This document shows, piece by piece, positions 43,021 through 49,389 of a DNA stretch of 49,389 bases. This DNA comes from Alphaproteobacteria bacterium (GTDB lineage Bacteria; Pseudomonadota; Gammaproteobacteria; JAGOUN01). Numbering within the stretch: position 1 is the first letter of the stretch; each line of letters begins with the position of its first letter. The notes under the pieces are model-generated. The model saw nothing but the letters and a program-made list of their open reading frames with translations, ran no database searches and was not told the DNA's origin. The DNA is taken from NCBI GenBank assembly GCA_021151585.1, contig JAGKWX010000013.1, positions 1 through 49,389 of the forward strand, given 5' to 3'. The translations under genes and the position numbers were made by a program.

Positions 43021-43764
43021 ATGCAGCTAAATAATAAAATCGCCTTAGTCACAGGCGCAAGTCGCGGCATTGGTAAGGCTGTAGCGATGACTTTAGCCAA
43101 AGCAGGTGCTGTCGTTATTGGTACAGCCACATCAACTGCTGGCGCTGAAGAAATTTCTAATTATTTAACAGCGATTAATCCAAATAATGCCGGTTTATGT
43201 TTACATCTTAAGGATAATCACTCTATAGCTCAGTTTATAGCTGAAGTGACAGCGAAGTTTGGTGCGCCAAATATTTTGGTTAATAATGCCGCTATTACAC
43301 GTGATAATTTGTTTATACGAATGAAAGACGAAGAGTGGAATGATGTTATAGATATTAATTTGACAGCTGCTTACCATTTAAATAAAGCTTGTATTAAATC
43401 AATGATGAAGGCGCGCTGGGGAAGAATTGTTACTATTGGATCAGTTGTTGGTTCCGTAGGCAATCCCGGGCAGGCGAACTATTGCGCAGCAAAAGCTGGG
43501 GTTGTAGGAATGACAAAATCGATTGCTCTTGAATTAGCAACTCGTGGCATTACAGCTAATATTGTTGCTCCTGGATTTATAGATACCGATATGACTAAGG
43601 CGTTAACAGATGAGCAGCGTGAAGGCTTGTTGAAACAAATTCCTATGGGCGCTATAGGTCAGCCAGATGATATCGCGAATGCTGTTTTATTTTTAGTATC
43701 TGATTCAGCGAGCTATATCACGGGTCAAACATTGCATGTTAATGGTGGTATGTTTTTGAATTAA
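43021..43764 (+). CDS. fabG: 3-oxoacyl-ACP reductase FabG
   Basis: 247 residues from the ATG at 43021, with GAGAGG upstream; an in-frame ATG at 42979 lies inside the REP-like element and is rejected. It is an NADPH-dependent short-chain reductase. TGASRGIGKAVAMTLAKAGAVVIGTA binds the cofactor; NNAAITRDNLFIRMKDEEW, GSVVGSVGNPGQANYCAAKAGVVGMTKSIALELATRGITANIVAPGFIDTDM (catalytic Ser, Tyr, Lys) and SYITGQTLHVNGGM follow. Confidence 0.97.
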   Translation: MQLNNKIALVTGASRGIGKAVAMTLAKAGAVVIGTATSTAGAEEISNYLTAINPNNAGLCLHLKDNHSIAQFIAEVTAKFGAPNILVNNAAITRDNLFIRMKDEEWNDVIDINLTAAYHLNKACIKSMMKARWGRIVTIGSVVGSVGNPGQANYCAAKAGVVGMTKSIALELATRGITANIVAPGFIDTDMTKALTDEQREGLLKQIPMGAIGQPDDIANAVLFLVSDSASYITGQTLHVNGGMFLN

Positions 43765-43811
43765 AACATATTTTTCGCCTACGTTGTCATGTGGTAATCA
43801 TGGTGAGCGCG

Positions 43812-43833
43812 AACGAGGCATCTTGTCCTCGTT
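43812..43833. other. hairpin in fabG-acpP gap
   Basis: A 7-bp stem AACGAGG/CCTCGTT with an 8-nt loop, 95 nt upstream of acpP. It could separate acpP expression from upstream genes or stabilise an mRNA end. No U tract. Confidence 0.35.
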
Positions 43834-43928
43834 GAAATTAATACTTGAAAATTTTACATATTTGAATAAACTAGTGACACTAATAAATTAGTTTTTGATT
43901 ATTTTTTAAACAAAAGAGGAAAAAGTAG

Positions 43929-44168
43929 ATGAGTACAATTGAAGAACGCGTTAAGAAAGTTATTGTTGCACAGCTTGGAGTAAAAGAAGATGCTGTCACG
44001 CTTAAGGCTTCATTTGTTGATGATTTAGGTGCTGATTCTTTGGATACTGTTGAATTAGTCATGGCCCTAGAAGAAGAATTTGGTGTTGAAATTCCTGACG
44101 GTGATGCTGAAGGTATTCGTACTGTTGAACAAGCAATCGAGTTTATTAATAAACATCAGGATGCTTAA
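43929..44168 (+). CDS. acpP: acyl carrier protein
   Basis: 79 residues with an AAAGAGGAAAA Shine-Dalgarno. It carries growing acyl chains on the phosphopantetheine attached to Ser37 in DDLGADSLDTVELVMALEEEFG. Acidic, normal length. The 164-nt gap upstream probably has its own promoter, consistent with the high demand for ACP. Confidence 0.98.
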   Translation: MSTIEERVKKVIVAQLGVKEDAVTLKASFVDDLGADSLDTVELVMALEEEFGVEIPDGDAEGIRTVEQAIEFINKHQDA

Positions 44169-44188
44169 TTAAATAACCATTAAGTCTG
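44116..44188 (+). other. acpP-fabF gap hairpin (GGGCGA at 44188-44193, TCGCCC at 44111-44116 of the next hundred: see text)
   Basis: Between acpP and fabF the arms GGGCGA (44188-44193) and TCGCCC (44211-44216) can pair around a 17-nt loop. This weak structure could tune the acpP:fabF ratio. The end coordinate of this entry should be read as 44216. Confidence 0.25.
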
Positions 44189-44236
44189 GGCGATTCTTTG
44201 AAATCTAGATTCGCCCTGGCATAACAGTTGAAACTC

Positions 44237-44243
44237 AAAGAGG
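44237..44243 (+). promoter_or_regulatory. Shine-Dalgarno deciding the TTG start of fabF
   Basis: AAAGAGG lies eight bases before TTG 44252 and inside the longer frame that opens at 44228, so it supports the TTG. Confidence 0.75.
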
Positions 44244-44251
44244 TTTACATT

Positions 44252-45493
44252 TTGTCTAAAAGAAGAGTTGTCGTCACAGGAATGGGGATGGTGTCTCCCT
44301 TAGGTTTGAATGTTCAAGATACGTGGGCAGCAGTTCTTGCCGGCAAAAGCGGTGTCGCGAAAATAGAGCATTTTGATGCGTCAGCTTTTACGACACAAAT
44401 TTGTGCAACTGTAAAAAATTTCAATTGTGATCATGTTGTGCCACTGAAAGATCAAAAAAAGATGGATTTATTTATCCAATACGGCATGGTGGCAACAGAT
44501 GAGGCGTTGCGTGATTCTGGATTAGAAATTAATGATCTTAATGCCCATCGTGTTGGTGTTTCAATAGGATCGGGTATCGGTGGTATGCCGCTAATTCAAA
44601 AAACCCATAAGTCTTTGCTTGAAGGTGGCCCTAGAAAAATTTCTCCTTTTTTTATCCCTGCCATTATTATTAATCTTGTTTCGGGGCATGTCTCAATTCA
44701 ATACGGCGCCAAAGGTCCAAATTTAGCAACAGTAACAGCTTGTACAACGGGTACTCACAATATTGGTTTAGCCGCACGCGCTATTCAATATAATGATGCT
44801 GATGTCATGATCTGTGGCGGTACTGAAATGGCTACCTATGAATTAGGTATTGGTGGTTTTGGGTCGATGCGTGCTTTATCAACTCGAAATGATGATCCTG
44901 AGCGTGCAAGTCGTCCGTGGGACCAAGATAGAGATGGTTTTGTATTAGCCGATGGTGCGGGTGTGCTTGTTCTTGAAGAATATGAGCATGCTAAAAAACG
45001 CGGTGCCAAAATTTACGCTGAGTTGATAGGGTTTGGCATGAGTGCTGATGCTTACCACATGACCACGCCAGAAGAAACAGGCGCTGGTGCTTGTTCGTGT
45101 ATGCTTAATACTTTAAGCGATGCAAAAATTAGCGTCGATAAAATTGATTATATTAATGCTCATGGTACTTCAACGCCACTTGGTGATGAAATTGAAATCC
45201 GTGGCGTTAAGAAAGCATTGGGTTCACATGTAGAAAAAGTTGCTGTTAGCTCAACAAAATCTATGACAGGTCATTTGTTAGGTGCTGCCGGTGCTGTTGA
45301 AGCGATTTTCTCCATTTTAGCCATTAGAGATAATGTTGCGCCACCAACGATTAACTTAGATAATCCAAGTGAAGGTTGCGACATTAACCTTGTGCCTCAT
45401 CATGCGCAAGAGCGTAAGATTGATATTGCTTTATCTAATTCTTTTGGATTTGGGGGAACAAACGGTAGTTTGATTTTCTCAAGAATGGAATAA
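44252..45493 (+). CDS. fabF: 3-oxoacyl-ACP synthase II FabF
   Basis: 413 residues from the TTG at 44252, exactly the E. coli length; a frame from 44228 would add eight residues and contain the Shine-Dalgarno. It is an elongating condensing enzyme. Catalytic Cys164 is in TACTTGTHNIGLAAR, the His residues are in NAHGTSTPLGDEIE and STKSMTGHLLGAAGAVEAIFS, and NSFGFGGTNGSLIF ends the protein. The stop is immediately followed by the mltG ATG. Confidence 0.97.
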   Translation: MSKRRVVVTGMGMVSPLGLNVQDTWAAVLAGKSGVAKIEHFDASAFTTQICATVKNFNCDHVVPLKDQKKMDLFIQYGMVATDEALRDSGLEINDLNAHRVGVSIGSGIGGMPLIQKTHKSLLEGGPRKISPFFIPAIIINLVSGHVSIQYGAKGPNLATVTACTTGTHNIGLAARAIQYNDADVMICGGTEMATYELGIGGFGSMRALSTRNDDPERASRPWDQDRDGFVLADGAGVLVLEEYEHAKKRGAKIYAELIGFGMSADAYHMTTPEETGAGACSCMLNTLSDAKISVDKIDYINAHGTSTPLGDEIEIRGVKKALGSHVEKVAVSSTKSMTGHLLGAAGAVEAIFSILAIRDNVAPPTINLDNPSEGCDINLVPHHAQERKIDIALSNSFGFGGTNGSLIFSRME

Positions 45494-46615
45494 ATGCGAG
45501 CGATGAACAAATCGCTCGTATCTATGCTAAAAAAAATAAGTTTAGTGCTTGTTGTTTTTTTTGTGTTATTGCTTATTTATATCAATTTACCTTTTGTTTT
45601 CCGGGATAAGCATACATGCATTATTATTTATCCTGGTGAGAAATTTAGTGCAATTGAGAAAGATATAGCGTCAAAATCGACGCATCTTTCCCCGATGATA
45701 ATAAAATTATATTCAAAATTTATTCATTTAGATAAGCGTATAGAAGTAGGGGAATATTGTTTTAATCAATATGCTTCTATTGTCGATATAATGACAAAAA
45801 TTGCTCGAGCACATCGTGAGTTGCATGCATTTACACTAGTAGATGGCTGGACATACAGTGATATGATTAAGCATTTGAACCAGTCTCCTATGTTGAGCGG
45901 TCTCAATCAAATAGAGAGTCAAGATCATGTTAAATTTGAATTAGAGAACAGATTAAAACCTACAGCTTACTTCGCTCCCTCGTCTCAGGCTGTAACCGTT
46001 GGCTCGAGTATTTCTTTAAGCTCTATGAGCCCTTCGGCAAAGCAGCAGTACGATGAAACAAAGGTCAATTCCAGCAATGATGCCATGATAAACTTAGAAG
46101 GGCAGTTCTATCCTGCAACTTATTATTATGCTTACCCAGATACTGCGCTGCATATTCTTCAGCAGGCGCATAGCTTAATGCTAAGTAAAATAAAATCGTA
46201 TAATAATCCTTATGAAATATTAATTATTGCCTCGATAATAGAGAAAGAAGCAAGTGATCCTCTAGAACAAATGATTATTTCGGGGATAATTTATCAGCGT
46301 ATGAAGTTACATATGAAATTACAAATGGATGCGACTGTAATTTATGGCCTTGCCAACGATTATAGCGGCAGGTTGAGTAAAAGTGATTTGAAGAAAGACA
46401 CGCCATATAACACGTATCTGCATTTTGGTTTGCCACCAACACCAATTTGTATGCCTGGTGAAACAGCGTTATATGCCGCAGCACATCCGAGAGAATCTGA
46501 ATATTTATATTATGTATCTAAGAAGAATGGTAAGCATCAGTTTTCAAAAACGCTGACAGAGCAAAATGAAGCGATAGTAAAATATTTATTGAAAGAGAAA
46601 AAAAATGAATCATAA
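45494..46615 (+). CDS. mltG: endolytic murein transglycosylase MltG
   Basis: 373 residues. An N-terminal membrane anchor (about 14-32) precedes the YceG-like domain. It cleaves nascent glycan strands and so ends peptidoglycan chain growth. EGQFYPATYYY and IIASIIEKEASDPLEQMIISGIIYQRMKLHMKLQMDATVIYGL hold the catalytic Glu, followed by DTPYNTYLHFGLPPTPICMPGETALYAAAHPRESEYLYYVSKKNGKHQFSKTLTEQN. A Ser-rich insert at about 162-195 precedes the catalytic domain. It lies between fabF and tmk, as in E. coli (yceG), and overlaps tmk by 11 bases. Confidence 0.94.
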   Translation: MRAMNKSLVSMLKKISLVLVVFFVLLLIYINLPFVFRDKHTCIIIYPGEKFSAIEKDIASKSTHLSPMIIKLYSKFIHLDKRIEVGEYCFNQYASIVDIMTKIARAHRELHAFTLVDGWTYSDMIKHLNQSPMLSGLNQIESQDHVKFELENRLKPTAYFAPSSQAVTVGSSISLSSMSPSAKQQYDETKVNSSNDAMINLEGQFYPATYYYAYPDTALHILQQAHSLMLSKIKSYNNPYEILIIASIIEKEASDPLEQMIISGIIYQRMKLHMKLQMDATVIYGLANDYSGRLSKSDLKKDTPYNTYLHFGLPPTPICMPGETALYAAAHPRESEYLYYVSKKNGKHQFSKTLTEQNEAIVKYLLKEKKNES

Positions 46616-47243
46616 GGCAGGATATTTTATTAGTTTAGAAGGAACTGAGGGTGCTGGTAAATCTACGTTGGCAAGATTTTTACAAGAATATTTGCAAGAA
46701 AAAAAAATAAATGTTTTGTTGACTCGTGAACCTGGAGGTACAGAAATTGCCGAAGAAATTCGTCAAATTTTATTGCATCATCACGAAGAATTGTTAATGC
46801 CGAAAACAGAAGCTTTATTGATGTTTGCAAGCCGTGTACAGCATTTGGAACACAAAATTCTCCCTGCATTACAAGCAGGCCAGTGGGTGATTTCCGATCG
46901 TTTTGTTGATGCAAGCTATGCATATCAAGGCGCTGGAAGAGTATTGGGCTTTGATTGCATTGATCAGTTAAAGCAATGGTGCATAGGAGATTATCATTCA
47001 GATTTAACTTTTTTATTAGATGTGCCATTAGAGGTCAGTGCGCAGCGCTTAAAAAGTCGCAGCCATTTGGATAGGATAGAAAATGAAAAAACAGACTTTT
47101 TCGAGCGGATAAGAGAGATGTATTTAGTGTTAGCAAAAAAATTTCCAGACCGATATTTTGTCATTGATGCTTCATTATCTAAAGAAAAAGTTATGTCCTT
47201 AGCTAAAGAAAGAATTGATCAATTAATAGATGCATGGGATTAG
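46605..47243 (+). CDS. tmk: thymidylate kinase
   Basis: 212 residues, normal length. It phosphorylates dTMP to dTDP. P-loop EGTEGAGKSTLARFL, LLTREPGGTEIAEEIR, SDRFVDASYAYQGAGR (DRF motif), and the LID region around KSRSHLDRIENEKTDFFERIREMY. The start overlaps mltG and the end abuts the holB start. Confidence 0.96.
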   Translation: MNHKAGYFISLEGTEGAGKSTLARFLQEYLQEKKINVLLTREPGGTEIAEEIRQILLHHHEELLMPKTEALLMFASRVQHLEHKILPALQAGQWVISDRFVDASYAYQGAGRVLGFDCIDQLKQWCIGDYHSDLTFLLDVPLEVSAQRLKSRSHLDRIENEKTDFFERIREMYLVLAKKFPDRYFVIDASLSKEKVMSLAKERIDQLIDAWD

Positions 47244-47245
47244 CT

Positions 47246-48025
47246 ATGTTTAGTAATATAGAAATTCTGCATAAGCTTATAGATGCAAAAAAAAATCATC
47301 GTTTGGCGCACGCACTTTTATTAATTGGCAATGAAGGTGTAGGGAAAATGGAGTTGGCAAAGAAATTTTCTCAATATCTTTTATGCTCAAGTCTTGATAA
47401 GAATGAGCAGGCTTGTTCTAGTTGTAAAGATTGTTATCTTTTTTTGGCTCAGACACATGGAGATTTTTATTGTATAACAACAGATAACAATAGAAGTATT
47501 GGTGTTGATCAAATTCGTGAAATTAAACAGCATGCTTACCAAACAAGGCAGCGTGGAGAATATAAGATTTTTATTATTTCTCGTGCTGACAAGATGACTA
47601 TTTCAGCTGCCAATGCATTGTTAAAAGTATTAGAAGAGCCGCCGGAAGGTTGTATATTTATTTTAATCAGTGAAAATCAATCGTCGCTGCCGGCGACGAT
47701 TTTAAGCCGCTGTCAAAAATATATATTTTTTTCACCTACATATAATAAGCTTGATGAGTTTAAGGACTTGGCTTTCGGATTTGAGCAATATTTTGCTCGA
47801 AAAATTTCTGTCGTTGAATTAAGTAAAATGTCTCAAGAAAAATCTATTGTTGATGTTCTAAATATTGCTTATGTTGTATGCCACAACTTATTGAAAACTA
47901 AAATGGAACTAAATCGACAATATATTTATAAATTTATTGATAAAATTCTCGAGATTAAAAAACTACTTGCTAGCCAGGTTGCTTTAAACGAAAGTTTATT
48001 GATGGAGTATTTGCTTTTTGCATAA
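47246..48025 (+). CDS. holB: DNA polymerase III delta-prime subunit
   Basis: 259 residues from the ATG at 47246, with GGGA upstream; an ATG at 47234 inside tmk is also in frame. Shorter than E. coli (334). It is part of the clamp loader. HRLAHALLLIGNEGVGKMELAKKF holds a degenerate Walker A (Met in place of Ser/Thr), in line with an ATPase-dead delta-prime. Four Cys (C..C..CKDC) form the zinc module, and SISxADKM-type ISRADKMTISAANALLKVLEEPPEG and SLPATILSRCQ follow. It is last in the cluster. Confidence 0.9.
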   Translation: MFSNIEILHKLIDAKKNHRLAHALLLIGNEGVGKMELAKKFSQYLLCSSLDKNEQACSSCKDCYLFLAQTHGDFYCITTDNNRSIGVDQIREIKQHAYQTRQRGEYKIFIISRADKMTISAANALLKVLEEPPEGCIFILISENQSSLPATILSRCQKYIFFSPTYNKLDEFKDLAFGFEQYFARKISVVELSKMSQEKSIVDVLNIAYVVCHNLLKTKMELNRQYIYKFIDKILEIKKLLASQVALNESLLMEYLLFA

Positions 48026-48073
48026 TATCAGTACGGACTGCTATGCAATATAAGATAAAGAAGATGGCTTTGC

Positions 48074-48107
48074 TTGCAAGTTGCAAGTTGCAAGTTGCAA
48101 GTTGCAA
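48074..48107. repeat. 7-bp tandem repeat (TTGCAAG)
   Basis: Four perfect head-to-tail units of TTGCAAG at 48074-48101 and a partial fifth to 48107, in the short gap after holB. Such arrays can vary in copy number by slippage. Confidence 0.9.
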
Positions 48108-48135
48108 ATGCCAAAATTAAAATTTTTTAAATTTC

Positions 48136-48164
48136 GCCAAACTCAAGGTCTAATTGAGTTTGGC
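48136..48164. terminator. possible bidirectional terminator after holB
   Basis: A perfect 11-bp stem GCCAAACTCAA / TTGAGTTTGGC with a 7-nt loop, between convergent holB and the orphan minus-strand gene. It lacks a clear U tract on either side. Confidence 0.5.
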
Positions 48165-48228
48165 AATGAAGTAAAGAGTTTATTCTAGGAGATATTAACG
48201 CTCTTTAGTTATTGTGATTTTTTATTTA

Positions 48229-49302
48229 CTAACTCAGTTCTAGGGGGCTCCGTAGTAGTGATAGGTTGAAAGTACGTATTTTGATTTCCTCTTGAAATTT
48301 TTCTATGACATATTTGATTGAAAAATAAGTTAAGATGTAATATGCAACTCCTAGAAAAAATGCCTGTAGTGTAGAAAGCGGCATAAAACTTTCAAATAAT
48401 TTGGAAATATTTATGCTAGTTAGTCTAATGCTAGTCATTGCATATATAAAGCAAACTTCTTTAACGCTTCTGTTGGTGACAGAAGTACTTAGTAATGATA
48501 ACGGTATTTCACGAATAAGATTAATTAGTGTTGTATAATGCTGAGCTTGTGTGTACAGCGCAGCTATATGATTCGGTATGTTATCAAGTATGACTGTTTC
48601 GGCCATCATGCTAGAAAAAATTAATCTCAACGTGTTATAGTGTGGACTTTCTATTTCATCAGTGATATGGCTTTTGATTTTATGGGTAGCGTATCCTTTA
48701 TTAGAATCCATATAGTGCAAAGAAAATCCTTCATTATTTTTTTGAATAATGAGCAAACTATTGTTTTGGATGCTGAGAATATCAAATTCATCAATGTTTG
48801 TATGTGTCAATTTAATGTTAGGATATTCCTGATATTGAATTGGGTCTGTTATACTTCTTGAAAATATTTTCTTAGCGATTGGGTACCATAAAGGGTATGT
48901 GTAAGGAGATAATGCATGGCCTAGGTCAATAAGATGAAATGTTGTAGGAGATTTGAGAAAAATAAAAAGCTCGTAGAGTAAATTAGGGGAAAGAATGATG
49001 TGCTTGAAAGTATTTATTAATAAATTTCGGGGTTGAGTATTTTCTACAACTCCAGTACTAAGGTTTTTTATGTAACGTTTTGAATAAGTAATATTCTGTC
49101 TAAGGCGTAAAAAATATTCTTTGGCAAGATTTGCTTGCATATCGCTCTCGGCATCAAGGAAGAGGTCTTGCTTGCTTAGAATCATATTTTTATGATTTAT
49201 GCTGCTATGCTCTAGGCCGATAAATTTAAACCAATGAATATTACTATTCGCTAGACGCCACATTTTTAAACATGAAGATGCTGTATGTGCATTTTCCTTC
49301 AT
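48229..49302 (-). CDS. orphan protein with C-terminal membrane segment
   Basis: 357 residues; no family is recognised. The N-terminal two thirds is mixed helix/strand and contains HLIDLGHALSPYTYPLWYPIAKK. One long hydrophobic stretch lies near the C-terminus (about 313-333, LSTLQAFFLGVAYYILTYF), followed by a short basic/acidic tail, so it may be tail-anchored. It is AT-rich with a weak ribosome binding site. Single gene, convergent to holB; the upstream end of its transcript lies near the window edge. It could be a lineage-specific effector or membrane protein. Confidence 0.55.
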   Translation of the reverse strand: MKENAHTASSCLKMWRLANSNIHWFKFIGLEHSSINHKNMILSKQDLFLDAESDMQANLAKEYFLRLRQNITYSKRYIKNLSTGVVENTQPRNLLINTFKHIILSPNLLYELFIFLKSPTTFHLIDLGHALSPYTYPLWYPIAKKIFSRSITDPIQYQEYPNIKLTHTNIDEFDILSIQNNSLLIIQKNNEGFSLHYMDSNKGYATHKIKSHITDEIESPHYNTLRLIFSSMMAETVILDNIPNHIAALYTQAQHYTTLINLIREIPLSLLSTSVTNRSVKEVCFIYAMTSIRLTSINISKLFESFMPLSTLQAFFLGVAYYILTYFSIKYVIEKFQEEIKIRTFNLSLLRSPLELS

Positions 49303-49389
49303 GTTTAGATATGTTATAATTATATGTATGAGTTCATCTGGTAGAATAAAAAAGCATTTTTCTTCTTGATGAATATCTTCAATTTTCTT

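Noticed and set aside
44188..44216. Strong terminator between acpP and fabF
   Set aside because: The stem is only 6 bp with a 17-nt loop and no U tract. The corresponding feature entry has a mistyped end coordinate and label; the real arms are 44188-44193 and 44211-44216.
1..49389. tRNA, rRNA or CRISPR arrays
   Set aside because: No T-loop/anticodon patterns, rRNA blocks or regularly spaced repeats were seen on reading; the short tandem arrays have no spacers.

Overview
The window reads as chromosomal DNA of an AT-rich gammaproteobacterium. The housekeeping order is typical of that class: rne and rluC diverge, and rluC is followed by rpmF-plsX-fabH-fabD-fabG-acpP-fabF-mltG-tmk-holB. There are also mlaFEDCB, minCDE, lpxH, adk and gyrA. 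Large eukaryote-like proteins (OTU-like protease, ankyrin-GTPase, pseudokinase) and several orphan helical proteins suggest a host-associated or intracellular lifestyle, such as the Legionellales/Coxiella/Berkiella type. That taxonomic placement is inference from gene content, not a measured result.

Layout. (1) 1-7918: accessory region with a small membrane ORF and three tightly packed plus-strand genes (1432-aa protein with a C-terminal OTU-like domain, ankyrin-GTPase, and a protein with a repeat-like N half and a TKL-like pseudokinase C half). (2) 7919-8553: non-coding stretch holding an apparent remnant of a cysteine-rich protein gene. (3) 8554-11217: sucA without sucB. (4) 11220-12775 minus: kdsD-lptC. 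(5) 12904-16828 plus: mlaFEDCB plus a DUF4239-like membrane protein. (6) 16814-20909: lpxH (minus), adk and gyrA (plus). (7) 21037-26361: mixed accessory genes, including an ankyrin-like small protein, EamA transporter, photolyase, pssA, and a divergent pair of paralogous Gly/Cys-rich membrane proteins. (8) 26485-30417 minus: minC-minD-minE, a CsiV-like exported protein and sdaA. (9) 30664-34022 plus: fadD-like ligase, an outer-membrane barrel and an orphan 360-aa protein. (10) 34019-38224 minus: rne-gltA-hslO. (11) 38826-48025 plus: fatty-acid synthesis cluster. (12) 48229-49302 minus: orphan protein.

Functional themes. Envelope lipid homeostasis is heavily represented: Mla retrograde phospholipid transport, KdsD/LptC/LpxH for LPS, PssA for phosphatidylethanolamine precursors, PlsX and the Fab enzymes for acyl chains, and FadD for activation of exogenous fatty acids. 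Central carbon is represented by gltA, sucA and sdaA (amino-acid-fed TCA cycle), and division by minCDE. The most unusual part is the OTU-like/GTPase/pseudokinase cassette, which looks like a set of host-directed or inter-organismal effectors. No RNA genes, CRISPR arrays or intact transposons were seen. Repeats include a dispersed REP-like palindrome (one copy inside the 5' end of a coding region), short tandem repeats, and possible terminators between convergent genes. Several starts appear to be TTG (minD, fabF, plsX) on the basis of Shine-Dalgarno placement.
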